This document shows, piece after piece, positions 1 through 5,175 of a stretch of 5,449 nt of DNA. Origin of the DNA: CANLWN01 sp039815505 (lineage in GTDB: Bacteria > Bacteroidota > Bacteroidia > Flavobacteriales > Flavobacteriaceae). How positions within the stretch are numbered: position 1 is the stretch's first letter; every line of letters begins with the position of its first letter. The position numbers were made by a program, and so were the translations under genes. Location: assembly GCA_039815505.1 (NCBI GenBank), contig JBCBZE010000245.1:1-5449 (forward strand), in the 5' to 3' direction. The notes beneath the pieces were generated by a model. The model was not told the origin of the DNA. It saw only the letters and a program-made list of their open reading frames with translations, and made no database searches.

Positions 1-366
1 ATCAAGGACATAGAATTATATTCGCTTTGTGAACATCATATGTTACCGTTTTTTGGGAAGGCGCATATTGCCTATATCCCTAATGGCCATATTGTGGGCC
101 TAAGTAAGATACCCAGAGTGGTAGACGTCTTTGCGAGAAGACTCCAGGTTCAGGAAAGGTTAACACATGATATTTTGGAATGTATCAATGATACTTTAAA
201 ACCAAAAGGAGTGGCCGTTGTTATAGAGGCCTCCCATATGTGCATGATGATGCGAGGGGTTCAAAAACAGAATTCGGTGACCACCACCTCAGGATTTAGG
301 GGGCAGTTTGAAAAAATTGAGACGAGAAATGAATTCTTAAAATTGATAAGTTCCGATCTTTCGTAA
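1..366 (+). CDS. folE: GTP cyclohydrolase I, C-terminal part (5' end outside window)
   Basis: This is the C-terminal 121 residues of GTP cyclohydrolase I, the cytosolic enzyme that converts GTP to 7,8-dihydroneopterin triphosphate at the start of folate/pterin synthesis. The frame is open from base 1 and stops at 364-366; the true start lies upstream of the window. Visible residues: the LCEHHMLPF motif supplies Cys10 and His13 as zinc ligands, with His12 beside them; SHMCMMMRG supplies Cys81. The 71-residue spacing between the two cysteines equals that of E. coli FolE (Cys110 and Cys181). The VGLSKIPRVV, FARRLQVQERLT and MRGVQK segments are family hallmarks. The C-terminus ends in a normal place for the family, so only the 5' end is missing, by truncation at the window edge. 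A run of eight T follows the stop, but no convincing stem precedes it. Confidence 0.96.
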   Translation: MKDIELYSLCEHHMLPFFGKAHIAYIPNGHIVGLSKIPRVVDVFARRLQVQERLTHDILECINDTLKPKGVAVVIEASHMCMMMRGVQKQNSVTTTSGFRGQFEKIETRNEFLKLISSDLS

Positions 367-382
367 TTTTTTTTAACAGAAC

Positions 383-414
383 TGTAACATTTTATGGTTT
401 TGATAGTCTTTATA
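383..414 (+). promoter_or_regulatory. Candidate ECF-sigma promoter of the head-GIN gene
   Basis: TGTAACA at 383-389 and AGTCTTTATA at 405-414 resemble the AAC ... GTC pair recognised by extracytoplasmic-function sigma factors. The spacing is 17 bases between AAC (386-388) and GTC (406-408). A start near 415 would give a leader of about 26 bases before the ATG at 441. Seen: the two boxes and their spacing. Inferred: ECF control. In flavobacteria, head-GIN genes often lie near ECF sigma genes, but no sigma gene is visible here. Confidence 0.42.
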
Positions 415-440
415 GTATATCAATCAAAAAGACATCAATC

Positions 441-953
441 ATGAAAAAGGCCATATTTCTCTTTTTTCTTCTTATTTCATCGTTTTCTTTTGGCCAGTTA
501 GAGGGAAAATTAAGTGCTTTTGACGCATTCGATAGTAATATTGGTGCTACGATTAAAATCGTGAAATCAACGGATTATACTATAAAGCTTTCCGGTGATT
601 CTGGCAAACTGGAACAAATTATTTGGAATGTTTCCGATGAAACCCTTAAAATTAGATCTGGCATGGCAGATATAGATTATGGGCAGGTCCATGTAATAAT
701 CCATACACCAAACATAGATAGCGTAAAATTAACCAACGGTGGATCCCTTCATATGGATGATGCATTCTCCAAAATGGAACACTTTCAGGTGTCCGCGGTC
801 GATAATGCCCTGGTGGATTTATCCAACATTGATTTTAGAAATCTAACCGCTACCGCCACGGATGGCGGGCATATTCTCTATGGATCCACAAGGAATTTAG
901 TAAGTACCACTACGGATGCGGGAGAGGTAAGACGTGCCGAGGGCATTAATTAA
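441..953 (+). CDS. Secreted head-GIN domain protein (DUF2807 family)
   Basis: This 170-residue exported protein starts with a clear signal peptide (MKK, then a hydrophobic stretch to about residue 15, SFSFG before Gln19), suggesting cleavage near Gln19. The rest is a DUF2807-type head-GIN fold: short repeating beta strands with alternating hydrophobic residues, and the typical phrases YTIKLSGD, LKIRSG, VHVIIHTPNIDSVKLTNGGSL and SNIDFRNLTATATDGGHILYGS. Such domains form a right-handed beta-solenoid in Bacteroidota; the old database name 'putative autotransporter adhesin' is not functional evidence. The ATG at 441 is chosen because it opens the signal peptide; there is no clear Shine-Dalgarno, which is usual in this phylum. 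The protein is shorter than many relatives of about 220-250 residues and seems to carry one compact solenoid. The likely location is periplasm or outer surface; the function is unknown. Confidence 0.85.
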   Translation: MKKAIFLFFLLISSFSFGQLEGKLSAFDAFDSNIGATIKIVKSTDYTIKLSGDSGKLEQIIWNVSDETLKIRSGMADIDYGQVHVIIHTPNIDSVKLTNGGSLHMDDAFSKMEHFQVSAVDNALVDLSNIDFRNLTATATDGGHILYGSTRNLVSTTTDAGEVRRAEGIN

Positions 954-1016
954 CGGCTATACCAATTATTTTTCTTTATGGATTGATTGCTTGGATAGGA
1001 ATACTTATTTTTAGGT

Positions 1017-1313
1017 ATGGCAAAACCAGAAAATAAAATCCGAAACCTTTTTTTAGGACTCTTATTCGATGCCTTGGGGATGGTTTCCTTTGTAATACCT
1101 GGCATAGGGGAATTCTCCGATATTATTTGGGCACCTTTGGCCGGATGGCTGATGACGCGTATGTATAAGGGGAAAATAGGTCAGGCTGCCGGTGTAATCA
1201 CCTTTATAGAAGAAATGGTACCGGGCTTGGATGTGATACCCACCTTTACCATTATGTGGTTGTACACCTATGTTTTTAAAAGCAGTAAAAAAGGTAAGGT
1301 CATCGAAGTTTGA
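1017..1313 (+). CDS. Small conserved membrane protein of unknown function
   Basis: This is a 98-residue protein with three hydrophobic segments, at about residues 10-30 (LFLGLLFDALGMVSFVIPGIG), 34-48 and 72-87, joined by short loops and ending in a basic tail (KSSKKGK). The conserved-looking signature PGIGEFSDIIWAPLAGWLMTRMYKGK, together with the second half FIEEMVPGLDVIPTFTIMW, recalls small uncharacterised inner-membrane proteins common in Flavobacteriia; this is from memory of family appearance, not a search. The ATG at 1017 is the first usable start, since in-frame stops at 984 and 996 rule out an extension; AGG lies at 1013-1015. The gene follows the head-GIN gene on the same strand after 63 bases and may be co-transcribed. 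Its last codons double as the terminator of the convergent DUF302 gene. Confidence 0.8.
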   Translation: MAKPENKIRNLFLGLLFDALGMVSFVIPGIGEFSDIIWAPLAGWLMTRMYKGKIGQAAGVITFIEEMVPGLDVIPTFTIMWLYTYVFKSSKKGKVIEV

Positions 1314-1320
1314 CCCTACC
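1287..1320 (-). terminator. Intrinsic terminator of the DUF302 gene, inside the 3' end of the convergent gene
   Basis: Read on the minus strand, GGTAGGGTCA (1320-1311), an 8-base loop (1310-1303) and TGACCTTACC (1302-1293) form a 10-bp stem with one G-U pair, followed at once by six T (1292-1287). It begins 5 bases past the stop of the minus-strand DUF302 gene. The same hairpin read on the plus strand has an A-C mismatch and no T-run, so it should act in one direction only. Confidence 0.8.
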
Positions 1321-1324
1321 GTCC

Positions 1325-2242
1325 TTATGGGTTCCCCACGGCAATATTGGATAGCTTGTCCAAAGCCTTGGTTATGATACCCAATACCTTGTTTTGTTCC
1401 GTTATTCCGTGTCTTGACACCAAATAATGGGGATCGTTATAGGATACGTGCACTACTCCCTCCTTATTTTTCCAGACCAATATTTTTTGGGGCAAATCCA
1501 AGGCCGTGGTCCGCACATTTTGCATTAAGGGCGTACCAAGTTTTGGGTTTCCAAAAATAATAATACGTGTGGGATCTAGGTCTAAACCAACCTTGGCCGC
1601 ATTTTTTTGGTGGTCAAGCTCTGCGATGATCCGTAGATTGGGATTATTTGCTATAGCATCCCTAAGACTGGCATAAGCTTCTTCAAAAGACCGCTTACCG
1701 GTCTTGGTAATGATTCCTTGGCCTAAATGTGGTTGCTCGTTTCCCGTCACCAATGTTCCCTTGCTGGCATGGGTGGTAAGTTGGGTCAACGCCCCTGCTA
1801 TTTTAGGTAAGGTAGGAACACCTTCCAAACCATGCCTGGCAGATAGATAGGGTATATTGTTAAACCCTATGAACACCTCTTGGGCACCGTTTTCATAAAC
1901 CACTATTTTTTGGGGAAGGTCCAAGCCCGCTAGTTGATTTTGTTGCATTAAGGGCGTTCCCAAATTGGGATTGCCAAAAAAGATGGTTTTTGTGGGAGGC
2001 AAGGCCAAATCTGCAGATGCCGCATTGGCGCTATGATCTACCTCCGCAATGATTTTAATATGCTCGTTGGCCACCAAATTGGCCCTTAAGCTTGCATAGG
2101 TATCCGAGAAGGATTGTGTACTTTGGGCATAGGTCATCCCGAAACTATTTTTAACATTCGGGTTTTCTGTCGCTAGGTTTGCATACTCCTTACGGGAGAA
2201 TCCCCCAAATAAAATAAGTAGAATGGCAATGTTAATTTTCAT
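1325..2242 (-). CDS. Exported protein with two tandem DUF302 domains
   Basis: This 305-residue protein has an N-terminal hydrophobic segment (MKINIAILLILFGGFS), consistent with a signal peptide or anchor. Two DUF302 copies follow, at roughly residues 43-157 and 184-302, offset by about 141 residues. Paired motifs: VDHSANAA (67-74) and LDHQKNAA (209-216); FGNPNLGTPLMQ (89-100) and FGNPKLGTPLMQ (230-241); LDLPQKI (107-113 and 248-254); SARHG and SRHG (near 135-138 and 276-279). DUF302 is a small alpha/beta domain, commonly annotated as periplasmic or membrane-linked and of undefined function; I assign no reaction. Most DUF302 proteins carry one domain, so the duplication is a real feature, and both copies keep the same histidine and motifs, suggesting both are functional. 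The ATG at 2242 opens the hydrophobic leader. The gene converges on the small membrane protein gene with an 11-base gap and has its own terminator at 1320-1287. Confidence 0.88.
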   Translation of the reverse strand: MKINIAILLILFGGFSRKEYANLATENPNVKNSFGMTYAQSTQSFSDTYASLRANLVANEHIKIIAEVDHSANAASADLALPPTKTIFFGNPNLGTPLMQQNQLAGLDLPQKIVVYENGAQEVFIGFNNIPYLSARHGLEGVPTLPKIAGALTQLTTHASKGTLVTGNEQPHLGQGIITKTGKRSFEEAYASLRDAIANNPNLRIIAELDHQKNAAKVGLDLDPTRIIIFGNPKLGTPLMQNVRTTALDLPQKILVWKNKEGVVHVSYNDPHYLVSRHGITEQNKVLGIITKALDKLSNIAVGNP

Positions 2243-2303
2243 GATATATAGGTTTTTTTATATGATGAACCTAAAAGACAGAAATCGGGCAAATGGCAGT
2301 TCC

Positions 2304-2452
2304 CTAACAAAAACCCACTTTGATATCTGCTTGCCCCTATTTGGTAGTAAGGCGGCATACTTCCTTACGGCACCAAGGAATTTAAATATACCATATGATA
2401 CCTGATCGGGTTTGGATGTTTCCCTGTGGATACCAAAGTGGTTTATTTTTAG
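2304..2452. repeat. 149-bp structured element with 24-bp imperfect inverted arms
   Basis: The left arm at 2304-2327 (begins CTAACAAAAACCC, ends TTTGATATC) is complementary to the right arm at 2429-2452 at 20 of 24 positions. Between them lies a hairpin: GTAAGG (2347-2352) pairs with CCTTAC (2363-2368), extended by TTGGT (2341-2345) with ACCAA (2372-2376). It occupies the gene-free stretch upstream of the DUF302 gene, just before the AT-rich right part. It could be an attC-like site at the array edge, a regulatory leader of the DUF302 gene, or the relic of a small inverted-repeat element. The pairing is seen; the role is unknown. Confidence 0.5.
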
Positions 2453-2486
2453 TAGTTGTGGATTGTTTATATTAGAGGTATAATGG

Positions 2487-2509
2487 GTATATGATCAATG
2501 ATCATATAC
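2487..2509. repeat. Perfect 10-bp inverted repeat with 3-base spacer
   Basis: GTATATGATC (2487-2496), AAT, GATCATATAC (2500-2509) is a perfect palindrome. It touches the left end of the first cassette-like unit (GTTGGC at 2514). No T-run follows on either strand, so it is not a standard terminator. Read on the minus strand, the junction AACAATCG resembles the AACAAyG openings of the inter-gene elements at 3275 and 4306, so it may be a reduced element of the same kind. Confidence 0.55.
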
Positions 2510-2513
2510 GATT

Positions 2514-3277
2514 GTTGGCAGCAATTAATTATTCTCGCTCACATCACCCAATTCCTCAATATTTGAATTTCGAAATTTGGCAAACTTAAAAAGTTTGATC
2601 AAAGGAGCCGTTGAATTGAATAAAAATATAAAGGTAAACAAGGAAGGAATCCAATAAAGTAACCTACAGTCAAAAAATGTGATACTATAATTGCTAACAG
2701 TATAATAAATAACAAAAACATAAATCAAAGGAATAACTAATAAAGCAGCAATCACTATTACTAAAGTTGGAAGCATAGTAAAACAACCTGCACAACCAGA
2801 AGAACAACCTTTCTTTTTTTGATTCTCAGGTTTCTTTATAGAACCGAAGGATTCCTCAGTTGGTAAGGATAATGCTATTAGTTTGTTTCTTTTACTAAAC
2901 CCAAATTGTCTTAATTCAATTCTATAAATCATATAATTTAGTTTGGATGATTTATAGAGATTTGACAAAGTGCTTTCAAGAAAAAATGATACAACAACAG
3001 GCATAAAGTACAGGATGAAATTTATGTTTTCTATCCTAAATGGTCCTAGACCTACTTTATCAATTATGGCGTTACTAAATAAATAATAACCAATAATTAT
3101 TGTAAATATTGATATGAAATTCTTGCGACTTTTACTTAGTGATTTTTCGCATTTGTTTCGGAGTTTGCCAGATAAATTCCCTAAGCCTTCAAAAGGAAAA
3201 TCACTGATTGTAATAAAAAGTTCATCGAAATTTTCTTTAAACATTTAATAAAGATATTAAAATTAAAAGCAGCCAAC
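2514..3277. mobile_element. Cassette-like unit 1 (membrane protein gene with matched inverted ends)
   Basis: The left end, GTTGGCAGC plus following bases (2514-2530), and the right end (3261-3277, ending GCAGCCAAC) are inverted copies at 14 of 17 positions. They enclose a single minus-strand gene. The ends of this unit match each other better than they match those of units 2 and 3 beyond GTTGGC. Both outside junctions read AACAA outward, unlike units 2 and 3, where one side reads ACCGTT; the unit may therefore be inverted or sit at the array edge. Mobility is inferred. Confidence 0.4.
2525..3244 (-). CDS. Multi-pass membrane protein of unknown function with a CxxxCxxC cluster
   Basis: This 239-residue protein has four predicted membrane helices: about 43-61 (FISIFTIIIGYYLFSNAII), 74-91, 157-182 (a very hydrophobic LVIVIAALLVIPLIYVFVI core) and 197-213. 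The soluble N-terminus carries many Lys and Arg at 27-42. Between helices 2 and 3 is a charged loop ending in KKKGCSSGCAGC, with cysteines at 147, 151 and 154 right before helix 3; this could bind metal, form a disulfide or be lipid-modified, but no known family motif is recognised. The ATG at 3244 is the first in the frame and follows an AT-rich stretch without a Shine-Dalgarno. The gene is clearly AT-richer than the DUF302 gene to its left, consistent with acquisition. It is the only gene in unit 1, and its stop codon lies within the unit's matched left end. Confidence 0.72.
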   Translation of the reverse strand: MFKENFDELFITISDFPFEGLGNLSGKLRNKCEKSLSKSRKNFISIFTIIIGYYLFSNAIIDKVGLGPFRIENINFILYFMPVVVSFFLESTLSNLYKSSKLNYMIYRIELRQFGFSKRNKLIALSLPTEESFGSIKKPENQKKKGCSSGCAGCFTMLPTLVIVIAALLVIPLIYVFVIYYTVSNYSITFFDCRLLYWIPSLFTFIFLFNSTAPLIKLFKFAKFRNSNIEELGDVSENN

Positions 3278-3408
3278 AACGTGTATAACCCATTGCTCCT
3301 TTAGTCATTTAAGTGAAACTTTGTAAATTAGGAGTGTATCGATTCCTACTCTGAAAATTCTGTGGAATTTTCGCCGCAACGGAATCATACACAAAACCGT
3401 TGGCATTA
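3269..3408. other. attC-like inter-gene element B
   Basis: It opens with GCAGCCAAC (3269-3277) and closes with ACCGTTGGCATTA (3396-3408). Inside, GTGTAT (3281-3286) pairs with ATACAC (3387-3392), giving the two-box arm layout of integron attC sites. The apical part holds a perfect hairpin, GAAAATTC TGTG GAATTTTC (3353-3372). The opening AACAACGTGTATAACCCAT (3275-3293) matches that of element C at 15 of 19 positions, showing the two are related although their centres differ. The size, about 130 bp between cores, suits a long attC. The core GTTGGCA does not fit GTTRRRY. No coding sequence is seen in it. Confidence 0.5.
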
Positions 3409-4308
3409 ATTTGAATCGAATGAAATTCAAGCTTACTTACATTTTGATTTTTGCATTAATAGTTTCTTGTAAGCAAAACAATTTGGATGTTGCTACAGAT
3501 ATTAAGAGCAAAAGTATATCTGAATATTATCAATATGAATATCTTGAACCTTCAGAGAAAAACTCAATTAATGAAAATTGGGTCAAAGAAGATTCTCTTT
3601 TCTTATCAGAATTAAAAGACATTTTAAAAAAAGATGAAAAGGATATTTTTAAAATTTTTAAAATAAACGAAAAAGATAGGAGAACTAAATTAGGATTTGG
3701 GTACGAGCAAATCGAAAGTAGTATGGGAAAAGGATATGTTAGTATTTTTTACAATTTAATTTTAAAAGATGGACAAGTAGCATCTTATGAATTTACTCCT
3801 CAATTACCAAAAAACAAGTATTTAACAGAAAGATATATAGAGTTTTATTCCGGAATTTTTAAAATAGAGGATAATACAATTCACAATAGATATTTTAATA
3901 TTGAGAAAATGGAAAAACCATTGAAAAATATAAATTCAGATATTTTATTGAACGAAAATTTAAGATTCTTAATGACCCCTTTTTCAGGAACAAGATATGG
4001 TTTTAGTGGTGGATATTCAGGAAGTACTTTTACAAATAGAGCAATATTCATAGAAGAATCGAAAAACATAAGACCTGAAGTTTGTAGAATTCTTATGAAT
4101 AGTATAAATCCTGGAACAAGACTAATGGCAATTGAATTTTATTTGAAAAATAAATCGGACTTTAAAAATCAGGATTTAATCAATAATTGGATTAATAAAG
4201 TTTACTCTGAATTACCAACAATTGAAACTTTAGAAGGCTGTTTTGTAATGCAGAAAAATAGTAAGGAGTTAGTTTCAGAATATGTGAATAGAAAAAACTA
4301 ATGCCAAC
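3399..4308. mobile_element. Cassette-like unit 2 (lipoprotein gene with matched inverted ends)
   Basis: The left end at 3399-3412 (GTTGGCATTAATTT) and the right end at 4295-4308 (AAACTAATGCCAAC) are inverted copies at 13 of 14 positions; the first ten are perfect. A single plus-strand gene lies between, with its stop codon inside the right end. This is the arrangement of an integron cassette, where the start of the unit and the AAC box after the gene come together in the circular form. Cassette status is inferred; the end match is seen. Confidence 0.5.
3420..4301 (+). CDS. Predicted lipoprotein of unknown function
   Basis: This is a 293-residue protein starting with a lipoprotein signal peptide: MKFKLTYILIFALIVSC, with lipobox IVSC and Cys17 as the lipidation site, followed by KQNN. 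I prefer the ATG at 3420 over the in-frame TTG at 3411, because the latter only adds three residues before the signal peptide. No second membrane segment follows. The mature part is Lys/Glu/Asn-rich and mixed alpha/beta: a charged helical stretch (about 45-85), an aromatic-rich middle with GFGYEQIE and YVSIFYNLILKDG, a glycine-rich RYGFSGGYSGSTF loop, and a helical C-terminus (VCRILMNSINPGTRLMAIEFYLKNK, then a WINKVYSELPTIETLEGC segment). This C-terminal half looks like a family recurring among Bacteroidota hypotheticals, but I recognise no function. It probably sits in the periplasm or outer membrane. The gene is strongly AT-rich and alone in unit 2. Confidence 0.8.
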   Translation: MKFKLTYILIFALIVSCKQNNLDVATDIKSKSISEYYQYEYLEPSEKNSINENWVKEDSLFLSELKDILKKDEKDIFKIFKINEKDRRTKLGFGYEQIESSMGKGYVSIFYNLILKDGQVASYEFTPQLPKNKYLTERYIEFYSGIFKIEDNTIHNRYFNIEKMEKPLKNINSDILLNENLRFLMTPFSGTRYGFSGGYSGSTFTNRAIFIEESKNIRPEVCRILMNSINPGTRLMAIEFYLKNKSDFKNQDLINNWINKVYSELPTIETLEGCFVMQKNSKELVSEYVNRKN

Positions 4309-4414
4309 AATGGATATAGCCCATGACTATCGCTTGGCCATTTTTTCTTAACTTCAATTAACCAAAAAACGTCTGGAGCTGGCCACGGGGCCATAGCCGA
4401 GACCGTTGCAAGTA
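4299..4414. other. attC-like inter-gene element C
   Basis: It opens with TAATGCCAAC (4299-4308, including the stop codon of the lipoprotein gene) and closes with ACCGTTGCAAGTA (4402-4414). The inner boxes GGATATAGCCC (4312-4322) and GGGCCATAGCC (4388-4398) pair at 9 of 11 positions. The tip is a hairpin of TTTTTT (4341-4346) and TTAA (4348-4351) against TTAA (4358-4361) and AAAAAA (4364-4369). The two outer cores differ (GCCAAC against GTTGCA), because the left belongs to unit 2 and the right to unit 3. The hairpin may also help stop transcription, though no typical terminator is evident. Confidence 0.5.
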
Positions 4415-5175
4415 ATAGCGCGAACGACACTTTTAAGATAATTTACATACAGCAAAAGAATTGACTATGTTATGCTTATTGAACTTAATAGAATTAAAAT
4501 ATGCTAGAATGGTTTAAAACACCTTCGGGTTCCTATAATTTGACCTTAATACTATCGATTATTGCATGGTTTTTGGCCGGAGTTGGAATAATTGCGGGCT
4601 TTAATCATTATAAAGTCAAAACTCAAGATGCAACAGAGAAAGCAAAAAAAGCAGATAGCCTGAGAATAGAAATGGAAGAACAGCTAAATGAAGCAAAATC
4701 TGAATTGAATGCAATTAAAACACCTCGGACTTTGACTCAGACTCAAAGAGATAAGCTTTTGGAGTTGTTAAAAAAATCGAATAAAGGAAAAGTTGTTATA
4801 ACCTATTTAAGTGTTGAACGAGACGCTGAGAGTTATGCAAAGGAGTTGTTGGCGGTCTTAACTGAAAGCGGATATTTAGCAACACTTTCAAAACATTTAT
4901 GGTTACAATTGGCTTATGACGGAATTTACATATGCGCTTGGGAACCAGATACAGTGCCTTATTTTGCTACTGATTTACAAAATGCTATGAAAGAAGTAGG
5001 TATAAAAGTAACGGGAAGTTATCAACCGGACTTTTTAGAAACCCTCAAAGTTCCGAGGGATGCTGTAGCTTTAGTTATTAGCAATAAAAAATATGATTAG
5101 TCTTAATTAAAATTGACTAAGTAGTTGAAAAGCAAAAATATTGAACTAAAAAATAAAGAAACTACTACTTGCAAC
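4405..5175. mobile_element. Cassette-like unit 3 (coiled-coil membrane protein gene with matched inverted ends)
   Basis: The left end at 4405-4418 (GTTGCAAGTAATAG) and the right end at 5162-5175 (CTACTACTTGCAAC) are inverted copies at 13 of 14 positions, the first ten perfect. The sequence differs from unit 2 (GTTGGCATTA), so the match is not due to one shared repeat. One plus-strand gene lies inside, preceded by a leader of about 86 bases, which is long for such a unit; TTGACT at 4461-4466 could be part of a promoter, but no good -10 partner is placed. The stretch from the stop at 5100 to the right end shows nothing recognisable. Confidence 0.5.
4501..5100 (+). CDS. Membrane-anchored coiled-coil protein with C-terminal alpha/beta domain
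   Basis: This 199-residue protein is laid out as follows: a short N-terminal segment; one membrane helix at about 14-34 (LTLILSIIAWFLAGVGIIAG); a charged coiled coil at about 41-72 (ATEKAKKADSLRIEMEEQLNEAKSEL); a linker with PRTLTQTQRDKLLELLKK (75-92); and a C-terminal alpha/beta domain (97-195). In the last domain strands such as KVVITYLS, GIYICAWE and AVALVISNK alternate with helices AESYAKELLAVLTESG and FATDLQNAMKEVG. The 'R-x-L-x-x-x-Q-x-x-x-L' linker followed by such a domain recurs in uncharacterised bacterial membrane proteins; no enzymatic motif is seen. The start is fixed by an in-frame stop at 4495-4497. The gene stands alone between elements C and D. The soluble domain may sense or bind something next to the membrane, but this is inference. 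Confidence 0.78.
   Translation: MLEWFKTPSGSYNLTLILSIIAWFLAGVGIIAGFNHYKVKTQDATEKAKKADSLRIEMEEQLNEAKSELNAIKTPRTLTQTQRDKLLELLKKSNKGKVVITYLSVERDAESYAKELLAVLTESGYLATLSKHLWLQLAYDGIYICAWEPDTVPYFATDLQNAMKEVGIKVTGSYQPDFLETLKVPRDAVALVISNKKYD

Noticed and set aside
322..374. Possible folE terminator with eight T after the stop codon
   Set aside because: The only stem seen (GAA..CTTA with TAAGTTC, bulged) ends about 15 bases before the T-run, too far for an intrinsic terminator.
2223..2405. Plus-strand 60-codon open frame
   Set aside because: It overlaps the start of the DUF302 gene in antisense, runs through the inverted-repeat structure, and its protein has no recognisable signature.
2487..2509. The palindrome as a bidirectional terminator
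   Set aside because: No T-run follows on either strand and the stem is AT-rich.
3249..3276. TTG-N17-TATCTTTA on the minus strand, close to the flavobacterial TTG-N17-TAnnTTTG promoter, with the TTG supplied by the unit 1 end
   Set aside because: It would put the transcription start on or next to the ATG at 3244, implying a leaderless transcript; the sequence is AT-rich enough for a chance match.
3881..4069. Minus-strand 62-codon open frame
   Set aside because: It lies wholly inside the lipoprotein gene; the AT-rich composition yields chance open frames, and nothing supports it.
4467..4517. 16-codon frame (MLCLLNLIELKYARMV) overlapping the start of the 4501 gene
   Set aside because: No ribosome binding site and no attenuator-type structure beside it; too short to support as a leader peptide.
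3399..5175. Units as ordinary insertion sequences or MITEs
   Set aside because: No transposase or target-site duplication is seen, and the terminal sequences change from unit to unit, whereas an IS family would keep constant ends.
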